A stretch of 64,000 nucleotides of DNA from Pyrus communis. Taxonomy: Eukaryota; Streptophyta; Magnoliopsida; Rosales; Rosaceae. A program made the position numbers and the translations under genes. The notes under the pieces were generated by a model. The model was not told the DNA's origin. It saw only the letters and a program-made list of their open reading frames with translations, and did no database searches. The stretch is taken from the NCBI RefSeq assembly GCF_963583255.1, contig NC_084816.1, positions 19,396,053 through 19,460,052 on the forward strand, in the 5' to 3' direction. Below, piece by piece: positions 22,942 to 33,991 of the stretch. Positions within the stretch are counted from its first letter, which is position 1. Every line of letters begins with the position of its first letter.

Positions 22942-23582
22942 GAAACTAATCTCAGAATCAAAGATTGTATCACTTCCATCATATTTGCCTCATCAAAGAT
23001 TTGCCCTATATATAGTAAAGCACATTGTGTCTATAATGTAAACTTTCGTATATGTCCATTGTAGAGTAGTGTCTCTCATAATAGATTGTCCGGCATTTAT
23101 ATATGACATGCTTCATATTGTATGATTGAGAATATAGAATAACTAGATTTGCATTCAACATTAACTTGATCAATAATTCAGATTCAATTTAAAAACATGA
23201 TAATCTTACGTTGACAGATAATCTAGAAATAACATTTCTCGTCCATTTCTCCTCTGTTTGAGCATGTGCTTGTTATGATTTGATTGTTTCCTCACATAGT
23301 TTGTGTTTTTTAGTTTCATTTTCGATATCATAGACGACAAAAATCAGGAGAGGGGCACTACTGTTAGTGTCCACCAAAATGTATAGTTTCTAGTATTAAG
23401 TTATTAACACCGTAATTCTGTCGATAATTGATATAACGTCACATTGTCTAGTGTTTTTTTCTTAATTTTCCGGGCCAGCTAGCAATCCTTACGTTAAGAT
23501 AAGGCAAACACTAAACAGTGCACCTAGCTAGCTATCACTAATTAAGCTAATATCTAAGTTGGCTATAATTTCATGCAATCTA

Positions 23583-23768
23583 AGACAAGGATTGTCTGCC
23601 CTCCCACTTCCGGTGCCCTCCTGTTTTATGTGGTCAAAGTTAAATCACATCAACATTTTATATTATTATTTTTTTAGAGATAATAAGACAAAAATGAATA
23701 GTAATATACCACACAAACAGGAGGGCACGGAAGGACACCGGAAGTAGGAAGGCAGACAATCCTTGTCC
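23583..23768. mobile_element. Hairpin Mutator-type MITE, 186 bp
   Basis: The inverted ends are AGACAAGGATTGTCTGCC on the left and GGACAAGGATTGTCTGCC in reverse-complemented right. Similarity continues for about 45 bp (ACTTCCGGTG, CCTCCTGTTT). The 9-bp target-site duplication TGCAATCTA is exact (23574-23582 and 23769-23777). The transcript would fold into a single long hairpin. Confidence 0.85.
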
Positions 23769-23777
23769 TGCAATCTA

Positions 23778-26166
23778 TGCATGAACAGTGTTACTATTCA
23801 ATAATTCAACCACTGTGTTGATAAGGAAACAGCAAATCTTTTGAAAAGCTGAAATGAAAAATGCTTAAATAGTTGATATCCAATTAAACTGGATTCTAGC
23901 TGGACTCAGCTTTCTAGGACCTTGGCGTCAACCGGTGACATAATCTTAGCTTAAGCTTTATGGGATATCATTGCCATTGGAAAATATGATTAATTCTTGC
24001 TTAATTAATTTTGGGTTTACATTAATTAGATTGCAATCATGTCTGTCATGTCTCTGTGAAGCAGTCTACGACATGAACAAGGAAACTTAATCATTTTAAT
24101 AAAGGAACACACTTCCTAATCCTAATTGGGAAGAATAAGGCATTTAACAAAATCATGATTGGTTGTTATTCTTTTTTGTCTTTTCAAATATCTTACAATT
24201 CTTGATCCATTTGAGAGTAGAGGGAAAAACAAAATTAAAGAATAACCAACCAAATGGGATGACTTGGTTGAGGCCACAAATCACATGGTGATGTCAATAA
24301 ATATGAGTCTGTCGGCTACTTTACAAGGCCAGGATTGGATGAGGGATTGGTGATATTTAACACTTTGGATCTAACATAAAACATTTTGATTATGGCTAAC
24401 ATGTAGGAGAAGATAAACATTTATCTAAAGTTCAAAAAAAAAAAAAAAACAGAAGACATGATAAGATGGATCACAAATATATACATAAAAAACTATGGCA
24501 GAAAGATAATGAGGGAGACTAAAGACTAGAGAGAGAGATAGCTATCTAGGGTTTGTGATTCCAAAGCAACGATTATGCATTGTTAAGCATGAGGTTAGAT
24601 TCCTTATAATATTGGTTTTGGTTCCCTAATCAAAAGCAAAAACATCATTAAATTGATTAGGACCGTGGAGTTCATGTCCAATCCTCCGAAAGATGATTTG
24701 GCTTGGCTTAGGTAAAACCTTTCAGCCCATCGTTTCATGTCGCTCGAATGGCCAGCTGGTGGAGCCCTTATGAAGCGAATACCCGCTTGACCACAAGTAC
24801 ACACACATATATAGATATTATTTGTAAATATATATATATATATATATATATATTTTTTCCTGTAAAGGAAGTATATCTCTTTTTATCTTTTTAGTTGATG
24901 ATGAAGTCATATGGAGTAGTAGGAAGAATACTCGAGCTTACCGTTTCAGTTTCTTTTTTTCTTTCTTTGATTTGGTTTCTTACTTTTTAGCAATAGCTAT
25001 AGCTAGCTAGCTTTTCTCATTTGATTCTGAATTTTAACGGTGTGACAATTAAAGAGATGGATTTAATAAGATTGCAGCTTGAGACGAGGCAAGGTGGGGA
25101 GCATATTCATATAAAGGTTGAAATATATATATATATATATATATATTAAAATATTATATATAATGTGGATAGTATATATTATGCATGACTGTGTTCCTTT
25201 GCTTTAAATGGGATTAGGGTTTGCTGCCATATTTTCCAATACAAACAGTTTTGTATGTGGACCATCAATGTTTTCAATAACTGAAAGTATGTCTAGATAG
25301 TGCTATTGAAAAAATGGAGTTACAAGCAAGCTTTTATATATGTGTGTGTGTGTATATATGTTTAATAATTGGATTAGAGAAAATTTGGTTTTTTGACTTG
25401 TTTTTTGTGGGTTTGTGCTTTGTGTCTGTGTTTTGTGATTGAGGTGGTATTTGAAAGATAGGTGGGGGGTGGAGGTGGGGGGTGGGGGTTGTTAGGTGTT
25501 TAGAGGGGGAGGGGGAGGGGGGGGTTTGGTCCCATTTACAAATGCATCTAAAAAGGAGAGAAGTGGTGTGTCATGTCCCCCTACAATTGACTCCCATGAA
25601 CAATTGGAAAGGGAATTGCATAATTGTGTCTTGTTTTAGTATCCTTTTTTGGCCCCCCTACTCACCTCCCTCCCTTCTCTTCTCTCCTATTTGATGGAAA
25701 GGGAAGTGGATGATGAACAAAAGCACAGTTTTGAGTATGCCCCCACACCTCCCCTCTTAAGTGAGTCATTTTTCTGTTTCATCATGGTAGGTCTGCCCAA
25801 GTTAGAAGCGCCTGCACAGTATTGCTATCAACTGCTCCACACTGCCAGATTGCCCCATACCTAACAGCTACGTATATGAACTTCCTTCAACACCTTCATT
25901 TATTTGTTTCAAATCCTTCCTATATTGATCCTAGGTCAAGCAAAAAAAAAATTCTTTATTATATGGTTTTTTTATTGTTTGTTTAGTACTTAAATTTTCA
26001 ACACATTCATCGAGTCTAAAAGGCCTTGCCTCTAATCAATTAAAGGCTTACAATTTTCAACAAGTACGTTTACCCTTCATCTTAGATAATACTCCGTTAT
26101 GTGCTCCTGGCAATGTTGGCATATACATTTCAAGAGCTCCTTTTCCAAAGGGGAACAACATGTATT
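23778..26166. other. Intergenic DNA, no gene seen
   Basis: Mostly AT-rich, with TA tracts and a G-rich then C-rich patch at about 25460-25700. A 66-aa minus-strand frame at 24604-24804 lies in slightly more complex sequence, but I do not recognise it. No microRNA precursor of a known family was found on reading. Confidence 0.45.
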
Positions 26167-26194
26167 AAAAGCTTTAAACTCAATGTTGACACCA

Positions 26195-26225
<31 letters not shown>

Positions 26226-26235
26226 TTAAACTCAA
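26167..26235 (+). mobile_element. Minute A-tailed insertion with 17-bp direct repeats
   Basis: AAAAGCTTTAAACTCAA occurs at 26167-26183 and 26219-26235. The 35-base spacer is TGTTGACACC followed by a pure A-run. This is the clearest of the truncated-retroposon-like insertions in the window. Confidence 0.6.
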
Positions 26236-27236
26236 GCCCATAAACAATAGCAGCTCAAAGCCTCAAAGAGAAAGGGAAGACCAAATACAACAACCATAAA
26301 CAAACCCTAGATCAACAAAACTAAAAACGTCGCCACTATAAGCGTCCCCTTCACCTTCACTGTCAACCATTACGAGGAAATCAACCAGGATCGTATAGTA
26401 GCAATGACAAGAACTTGGAAATGAATAGGACTAGAGCAAGAGGCACCAACCAAGTCAAACTAAAACATGAAAAACATAGAACCCAAATCAACCATGATAA
26501 ATACGAAAACTCACTCAAATTGGAAACACCCTAAAATCCCAAATTTATGGGATTTGGGGTAAAGGGAAGATGAGAAACTAGTAGCGGAGATGGTGAAAAG
26601 ATGAACGTAGGAACGAAGAGATTAAGGTTGAGAATCAGGCAGTACGTATGAACCAAGAAAATAAAAACCTAAGAACTCGAAAACAAGAGGCATGAAACCC
26701 CAAAAGCCCTAGAGCAAAAGCTCAGGGACAACTACACCACCGACTCTCAAAAGCGATTTGCAGCTCAGTGGTTAACTTAGGTTCATTCATCCCTTCCCTA
26801 AGTTTCAGTGTCGATTTCCCTATTTCCTAATATTAGCTAAATTGCATTGCCTGTCATTTCACCCTGCACAATTGCTACTCACCACTAACCAAATTAATAT
26901 CTTAGTGGATAAAATGTTGAGTCGTCATTCATGCGTCTTGAAAAAACTCAAATCGATCTTAAATAATTCTAATAGTTTTAAATTCTCCTCCTTCCATAAT
27001 AATAATAATTAAAAAAAAAAAAAAAAAAAAAAAAAACCAAATACACAGCGATTAACTGTTGGGTGTCAAGTCGGCAACATAAAAGCTTTAGCACTTCCAC
27101 AAATCATATCCTAGAAGTTTTTTTTTTAAAGCAGAATTTTGAGAAGCCCCAAACACATATTATCAAACATCACGTATGATGTGAAATATTCATTGTGACA
27201 TGACCTCTTTAAAGCCAAATTTTTAGGAGAAAAGAT
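26236..27236. other. Intergenic DNA, no gene seen
   Basis: Moderately complex, A-rich sequence at 26240-26760 on the plus strand has the texture of an old degraded retroelement, but no frame or motif can be named. A poly-A tract lies at 27011-27036. Confidence 0.4.
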
Positions 27237-27245
27237 CTATTAGAA

Positions 27246-27467
27246 GGAACAGGATCCTTGACGGATCATTTTTATGAGAATCTTAAAGATTAAGTAATTA
27301 TATCCGTTCATCGTATATTATGCGATCAGAAATCATTTAAAATTTAAATTTTAAAATTGAATATAAATAGTACCAAACGAAAACTAACCGCACGATGAAC
27401 GATGAACAGACATGATTGCTTGATCCTCGGGATCCTCACAAAAAGGATATGGCGAGGATCCTAATCC
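27246..27467. mobile_element. Mutator-type MITE, GGATCC family, copy B
   Basis: The ends are GGAACAGGATCC and GGATCCTAATCC. Flanking 9-mers CTATTAGAA (27237-27245) and CTATTAAAG (27468-27476) match at 7 of 9 positions. The interior aligns with copies A, C and D (CCGTTCATCGTAT, AAATAGTACC, CCGCACGATG). Confidence 0.65.
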
Positions 27468-27487
27468 CTATTAAAGGATAATATAAT

Positions 27488-27642
27488 AGGAAAACTAATG
27501 AAAATGGTTTGAAAACTTTGAGTTTTAACTATCAGGACAAAATAAAGGATAAAATGAATAATAACCTGATTGACTTTTTAGTGTAAAAATATAGTTTTTC
27601 GTTAAAGTAAACAGTACCGAGAGCTTTTCGTTAAAGTTTCCT
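27488..27642 (-). mobile_element. 155-bp MITE, copy 1
   Basis: On the minus strand it reads from AGGAAACTTTAACGAAAAGC to CATTAGTTTTCCT. Its length is identical to the copy at 36704-36858, and the two share GTACTGTT.ACTTTAACGAAAAA and TTTTTAC.CTAAAAAGT. It begins only 21 bp from the GGATCC-family copy B. The superfamily is undetermined. Confidence 0.65.
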
Positions 27643-27765
27643 ATAATAATTCCACAATCCCTTGAAGTAAGAAGAATCCAATAACTTTCAAAGCTAAACA
27701 ATAAATTACAAAGTACAATAAAATCACTAAGGACTTGTTTAGAAGTGCTCTTAGAATGACTGAAA

Positions 27766-28105
27766 ACTTTTTTAGAGAAAATATTTTTAAGTTCTAAAAG
27801 CATTTGAAGTGTTTTCTACAAAAAACAATAGTTATGAACTTTTGCAAAAAACACTTTTAAGTTGTTTCTAAGGATTCACTTGCATTTTAACTAAAAATTA
27901 GTTTAAAAAACACTTTCACCAAAAGCGTTTCTCGACTTTTAGAGAAAATGTTTTTGAGTTCCAAAAGCACTTGAAGTGTTTCCTACAAGAAGCACTGGTT
28001 ATGTGCTTTTAGCTGAAAACACATAACTATGTATTTCAATGATTCACTTGCATTTTAACTAAAGATTAGTTTCAAAAGCATTCACCAAAAGCGTTTCTAG
28101 GCATT
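27766..28105. repeat. Tandem duplication of about 170 bp downstream of the WD40 gene
   Basis: Unit 1 (from about 27768) and unit 2 (from about 27936) share TTTAGAGAAAAT.TTTT, GATTCACTTGCATTTTAACT and CACCAAAAGCGTTTCT in the same order. It lies 250 bp beyond the WD40 stop codon and has the look of a duplicated MITE body. Confidence 0.65.
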
Positions 28106-28358
28106 TAAATAACACTTCCCAGCCTGCGCTAAAACAAGTTAGTTGTTACTGGTCAATAAGCAAACAAACGCTAAAAAAGCAAAGGAAATTTCTAATTAAC
28201 CTTTCATTTTTGTTCCATTTATATCAGTTTCTCTTGTAACAAATGCTAGAAATTGCTTTCAACGTACTCGATCCTTCTCTTAAACAACCAAACAGTGTCT
28301 GGCGATGAAATCTCACTCAAACACTACATTTCTTGTATGAAAAGTTTACACGAGAAAC

Positions 28359-31300
28359 TCACTCGAACACTGAAACCTCTCCGTTCCAACTGCACGAAGC
28401 AATCACATTCGGCATGACAGGGTGGATAGCAACGTCTATGCAGGCCTGCTCATACGCCTTGATTTTTCTAACAAGCTCAGAAGACCTGTAGTCATAGAAG
28501 TATAAAGAACCATCGGAGGAACCCGAGACTAGCTTTTCCCCATCCAAGCTAAATACACATTTAATGGGGAACCCTGATACTCCATGGCTTTCGTACCTCT
28601 TGTACTTGTTCAGCTTGAAGGGGGGACTTAAAGAGAAGATTGCAATATAATTACCATTTGACTGAGCAACAAAAAATGGTTCAAATGGGTGGGATCTCAC
28701 ACAGGGACAGGTAAAGGCTTCCACATAAACCTGATACATAGAAATATCAGTTTAACATAATTACAGAATGGAACATGAATGAAGCAATGTGATTATTACG
28801 AGTAAATAAACGGTTAAACAAGATTCATATTGATGTAAGGTGGCAGAAAATGCATAAATGATCACAAATGTGGATACAATAAACATTACGAAAAATATCG
28901 ACAAATAAAGAAAAACAGGAGTAGCATGTGCAATGTCTCAAATGATAACAAATCATACTTCTGATCATACATTTTAACCAGCAACCTTAGCAAACCTTGT
29001 TCAATACATGGTCCTGTATGATTTACAATGTTAACTAACAAAATATTTTCAATTGAAAGCAATAAATTCCTTATGCCAAACCATTTTCTCTTTAGAGAGG
29101 AATATTCAAAAGCCAACGCACAGTAAATCTAATTTGGACTTACTCGGAAGTAGTTAATGATTACTGTATTAGTTTCAATAGTTTGTCACCAAAACATGAC
29201 CCTTGAGAACTTGATAATGACCATATCTCAGAGGACTTGTACACATGAGAGATGACTAAGATTGTTCTTTTAACATAATGAATGAAAATGAAATTAAGTC
29301 ATTCAGAACAGATGTAACCAAACCGAACCCAAATCCCTGCACTACAAAGCAACCAAACCGTTCCCAAAAAAAGTAATTCACTGTACAACTAGGTTAAACT
29401 ATATTGATTTCAATATCTCTAAATTTTTAATAAGAACGCCTCCATTCTTCCTAATCCAATGAACTTGATGGATTTACAAGATACAAAAATACATGTTTCC
29501 AACAACAATAGTTCTGTTCTGTCCTCAGAATAGAATTATCACCTTCTAAGCATTAAACAAAGCACATCAATCTCGAAAGCAGATACAAATCTAATTGTTA
29601 TTGGCACTCCAAAAATCTAATTGTGCACTCCAAACTTTCTATTTATAGAAAGACAAATACTCTTATGAGGAGTGGACGCTTCGATTTTTGGAGTGCCAAT
29701 AATAGTTCCTTTTTTTAATTTCTCAACTACTTATAATAAACATCTCAAATGCCAAAATTATTTTCCCATTAGAATGCTATCGTAGTTGTTTTTCTGTTCA
29801 AAATGATTTTTGTACCTTCCATCATTTATTTTCAGAAGATGTAGCATATCATGCATTTTTGACCCTAGTATAAACTTTATTCTTTGTAAGCATAACTGCA
29901 TAAGTGCTTACAGAATTAAGAGAAAATAGTTGAGCAATTTTGTAGTATTGTAAGAACAATTGGTGGAAGAACTTGCCATACTCTAGTAAACTAGAGTGGA
30001 GTAAGAAAAAAGTTTATTTGTGCTGGGGTGGTTCCAACTGCAAAGTCTTCCATCAGGAATGCATAACTGAATAATCAGCAAAAAGATTCCTGATTTTGTG
30101 GATTCAGATATATTTTCATTTTATTGCAGGTAAACACAATAATAAGCAAAATGACTCTCATTCACTCCCTTACTGTTCCAAGAAGTAAACATACAACCGA
30201 TTTATTCTAAAATATGAGATTTTTATAATTGTGTCACAAATTTGACATCAAAGCAAATTAAATGGCCTTGTGGAACATCCTTCTTCCACATGAATTGTGT
30301 CACATATTTTAGCTCATGCAGTCATCACCCTTAGTATCGCGTGTCTTCCATCATTAAGAAGATGATTACAAATGGCCTTGTGTTATATATACATCTTATT
30401 TACCATGCATTCTGAACAGATTACCAAAAGTAATGTAAAACAAGTTTACAGGATGAATGTAAATTCTTACAGGATGATGCAGAATTACAGTATATACAAG
30501 TTCAGCTCAGTATACAATCAGGATATGCAGGGGCAACCATATTTTGATATACAGATTGAACACCGCATTTGCAACACATATTGAAGCAAGACTGGAAGAG
30601 GTCTCTTACCTGATTAGATAGTGGAACTTGTCGTGAAACATCCCAAACAACAATAGAATTTTCACTGAGGTTGCGTCCGGATACATCACTAGAGGATATA
30701 ATCTGCTTGCTATTGGTGCTGAATTCTAAATCAAGGATGGGATCATGACCACGAATATATTCATGGACCACCTTGCCACTTCTAACATCCCACAACCTGA
30801 TTCCGCCTTTTGAGCCCCCCGATACAAAGAGGTTGGAATTGTCAGGATGGAACTTAATAACACTGACAACTTGATCCTCCTTAAAAACCTGCATCTCTAA
30901 CCCCTTTTCAACATCTACCAGCCTTGAGGAGGAGTCATATCCACAAGAAAGAACAGACAATCCTTGATGTGACCATTTCACATCTTTGACTGCAGCACTG
31001 TGAAAATTCAACAAACGGGCTACCTTCTGATCACTGCTCCACACATTCCACATGCAGATTGTGTGATCCATTGAAGCAGAGGCAAGAAGATGAGCTGTTG
31101 ACTAACTCCAATGAACAGATCAATAAGTACAATTGGTATATAAAAGTACACAATTGGCAAACGCCCTTCTACTCAAATTAATGAAACAATATATTAAAAT
31201 CAAAATTTACGATAAAACAACATCCAAGAACCAATCTTTACGGAAATTTAGTGTCACGAGGCTATGAATCGAAAAGGGTAAGTCATAATTCAAGAGTTCA

Positions 31301-32062
31301 TGAAAAAGTAGGGCACACCATGAGTTGGTGACCAATGCACAGCATTGACAGCTTTGGTATGCCTATTTAGAGCTACAGACATTCTTTGGGGCAATTGGCC
31401 AAGCTGCGATGTACCCTTTTCCCCTTTGTTTCTCAACAACGACATAACATCTCGACGAACGTCTGAATCCGAAATACTCCCAAAAACTGCCAGCAATAAC
31501 ATGCATATATAAGTGGCATTGTCAACTTCAGTGATCTAGTCACGAGAATTTTTTTTTTTTCCTTACAAATTAACAGAGAACAACTTATATGAAAAGGGTT
31601 TAGCACGACCATGTCGTCCTGGTCCAATAATGCAAATACCAGATGCCGTTTCGGCAATGAACACGTTTCATGTAAGTCCTTCTTCTTCAAATTAACAGTC
31701 TATGTTTCTATAAAACTAAATACACAATAATAATAAAATTCACAAATATTTACAAATGAAATTGACAAAGTACCAGGCAAGGTCGTGACAGGAGCGTTCG
31801 GGTTCGGTTCGGGGACAGTAGGTTGGGTAGCCAATAACGCCCTCTCCCTCTTGGATATGTATCGACCAGGAACCGGAGCTTCTGCTTGGGGGGTCGGAAA
31901 CTGGGTTGACTCCGGCAGAGGATGGTGAAATTTGGCATGTGCAAACGGGTTATCGGGTTTGAGTCGCTTCGGGTTGGGGGGTGTGAAGGTTTCTTTAATT
32001 CCTTCTGCTTCTGCTTCTTCGTTGTCGGAGGCATTAGAGTATGCGTTGCAGAGCAGATCCAT
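28359..32062 (-). CDS. WDR25: WD40-repeat protein, WDR25-like
   Basis: WD40 beta-propeller protein of the WDR25 type, a poorly characterised eukaryotic family related to the splicing factor PRP17. Any splicing role here is inference. Exons on the minus strand are 32062-31774, 31486-31319, 31094-30610 and 28730-28359; joined they give 437 aa with all junctions GT-AG and in frame. The N-terminal 95 residues are low-complexity and proline-rich, beginning MDLLCNAYSNASDNEEAEA. Exon 2 has the RHTKAVNAVHWSPTHG lead-in to the first blade. Blade signatures follow: MDHTICMWNV, GIRLWDV, SIVVWDV and SLYFYDY, ending WNGEVSVFE at the stop. Intron 3 (1.9 kb) contains a 105-bp MITE. Downstream are repeats; upstream, within 300-450 bp of the start, are A-tailed insertions. 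The protein family is confident; the exact orthologue less so. Confidence 0.93.
29598..29702. mobile_element. 105-bp hairpin MITE in WDR25-like intron 3
   Basis: The ends TTATTGGCACTCCAAAAATC and GATTTTTGGAGTGCCAATAA are perfect 20-bp inverted repeats. The interior (CTCCAAACTTTCTAT, TAGAAAGA, GAGGAGTGGA) matches the copy at 59902-60006, which is also 105 bp. Confidence 0.8.
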
Positions 32063-32336
32063 TTCTGGGAAATCTAAAAGACTGAAACTTTGTGTTGTTT
32101 TGCTGCTAGTGTGGCTCCGTTTCTTCTTCTTACGGCATGAGAGCAGAGAGCTTACTGGACTTGGACTTCAGCTTTACATGAACCAAATGGGCCATAAGCT
32201 ATATAAGGATATGGCTTTGGAGTTTAGACTTTGGAGGCTTTGAAGAGGGTTACAAAGTAGGAGTTTTTGCTTCTTTTTTCTTTTGAGAATGACATACTGG
32301 AAAGTTTCATTTCTTTCTTCTTTTTTTTTTTTTTTT

Positions 32337-32516
32337 AATTTGGAGCTATAAAGCCCGGACAATGTTTTTATTGAGACTCATTTATGTACTCTATCATTTC
32401 TTTTGTACGTACTTCTTGTATCTTAATGAATATCGTACATTTTTAAAATAAAAAAAAATATTGGAGCTACAACTCACTCAAAAAATAATAATAATAATAA
32501 TAATTTGGAGCTACAA
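32337..32516 (+). mobile_element. Two A-tailed insertions at the same target upstream of the WD40 gene
   Basis: The 12-mer TTGGAGCTACAA (first copy TTGGAGCTATAA) occurs near 32340, at 32461-32472 and at 32505-32516. The first interval, about 110 bp, ends in an A-rich tail. The second is CTCACTC followed by an A-run and an (AAT)n tail. Both look like retroposons flanked by the same target duplication. Confidence 0.5.
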
Positions 32517-32659
32517 GATTTGTAAAAAAACAAAATTCAGATTTAAATTTATCTTGTAAACTTCATATATATGGGGAGTGAAGGATTAACAAGTAAAGAA
32601 GGAGGATAAGGTAATAGATTTTGATAGGTTTTCAAACCAACATAAAATATAAATACTTA

Positions 32660-33080
32660 GGGATTGTATTCAATTAAGATTTTGATGGTTTTTGAAAGGG
32701 TTATAAATTCATGAAGTTTGATGGAATTTTAGTGGAGTTTCGTAGACTCCTCCATGGGAATTCATTCAAAATCCTAAGAGGAGAGGCCTGACTTCCTAAA
32801 GCCTAATTACACTATAAAATCCTTCTAAATTCAACAACATCCATCAAAATCCTTAACTTTTTAAAATACTTGAAAATCAATTCGTAATTGAATACACATA
32901 AATTTTTATGAACTACTTTAAAATCATGGTTGAATACATCCAAATTTTTATGGAGTTTTATGAACTCCTTTAAAATTTTGATTGAATAGCATGGAAGATT
33001 AATTTGAAATCTTGATTAAATACCCTTGAATTTTTGAACTCTTTTAAAAAAATTTAAACTCCTAATTAAAAACAACCCCC
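32660..33080. mobile_element. PIF/Harbinger-type MITE, 421 bp
   Basis: The ends are GGGATTGTATTCAATTAAGA on the left and GGGGGTTGTTTTTAATTAGG in reverse-complemented right, flanked by TTA at 32657-32659 and 33081-33083. The interior repeats TTTTGATTGAATA-type blocks. The inverted repeats are imperfect, so the superfamily call rests on the 3-bp duplication. Confidence 0.6.
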
Positions 33081-33302
33081 TTAATAAACACAAGAGTTTT
33101 GTTGTTCAATTAATTAAGAAGATTAACCTCTAAACCACGTTCTAGATTTGATTATTCCCTCCTCAAGTATCAGTTGCAGAATTTAAAACTTCGTAGAAAT
33201 TACATACCATTTGTACTTTAATAATACTTTGATTTATGAATTTACACTTATAATTATATTGGTTTGTTTCTTGCATATATGACCATATAAATGCTATATC
33301 CC

Positions 33303-33473
33303 GTCACTCAGTACTACGGTCTGATGGTATTCTTCTTCACTTGAAAGTGAGAGGTCTTAGATTTGAATCTCGTGGATGACGAATTCGATACCAAATTAGG
33401 CTGGCCATTGTGTGGCTTAGCCGAACTCCCCCCTCCTCTTACTGTGAAAATATTGATGTACTTAAAAAAAAAA
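33303..33473 (+). mobile_element. tRNA-derived SINE with 12-bp target-site duplication
   Basis: Head with A-box-like ACGGTCTGATGG and B-box-like block, then GAATCTCGTGGATGACG, body ending TGTGTGGCTTAGCCGAACTC, and an A-tail. The flanks are ATGCTATATCCC (33291-33302) and ATGCCATATCCC (33474-33485), 11 of 12 identical, which fixes both ends of the element. Confidence 0.88.
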
Positions 33474-33761
33474 ATGCCATATCCCAATTAGTACAATTGA
33501 TTAATTAAAACGGATACCAACTAACTTTGTGTCTTTGTAGTTGTATTTTTCTTCTTAGTGTTGAAAATGTCCCACCACCGTACTAATAGTAAGAAAAAGA
33601 ATAAATCAATAACATTTTAATTTGTAAAAATTGTATTTATGAAGGCAAAATGATATACACATTTTTTTAGCCTCTTACGTTTATACTTTGTTAAATTATG
33701 GCAGTTGATTCCGTTTAATATATTCAACCAATTGTTAGAAGTAAGGAAATGTGTGTAAAAA

Positions 33762-33982
33762 GGATTTGGATCCCATCCAGATCCAAATTGTTGAGATCCT
33801 AAGAATCTTCAAATCTTAATCATTCATCGTATATCGTGCAGTTAGAAATCATTTAACTTTTTATTTAAAAATTAAGCACAAATAGTACCTGATGAAAACT
33901 GACAGTACGATATATAATAAATGGCTAGAATGTAAGGATCCCTAGGATTCCCACAAGGAGAATCCGAAGAGAATCCTCATTC
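33762..33982. mobile_element. Mutator-type MITE, GGATCC family, copy C
   Basis: The left end is GGATTTGGATCCCATCC, identical over its first 17 bases to copy A. The right end is GAGAATCCTCATTC. The 9-bp duplication GTGTAAAAA is exact (33753-33761 and 33983-33991). Confidence 0.78.
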
Positions 33983-33991
33983 GTGTAAAAA

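Larger units (their letters stand above)
21097..23582. other. Intergenic DNA, no gene seen
   Basis: AT-rich DNA. The 104-aa frame at 22389-22703 shows no recognisable family features. It contains the TA microsatellite and two minute A-tailed insertions, listed separately. Confidence 0.5.

Noticed and set aside
24604..24804. 66-aa minus-strand frame with a mixed-composition start (MCTCGQAGIRFIRAPPAGH)
   Set aside because: Looked briefly like a small secreted peptide or RTFL/CLE-type gene, but there is no signal peptide and no known C-terminal motif; left as unsupported.
28886..29116. 76-aa frame in WDR25-like intron 3
   Set aside because: Intronic, AT-rich, no similarity to WD40 sequence, and it would break the conserved exon 3 to exon 4 join.
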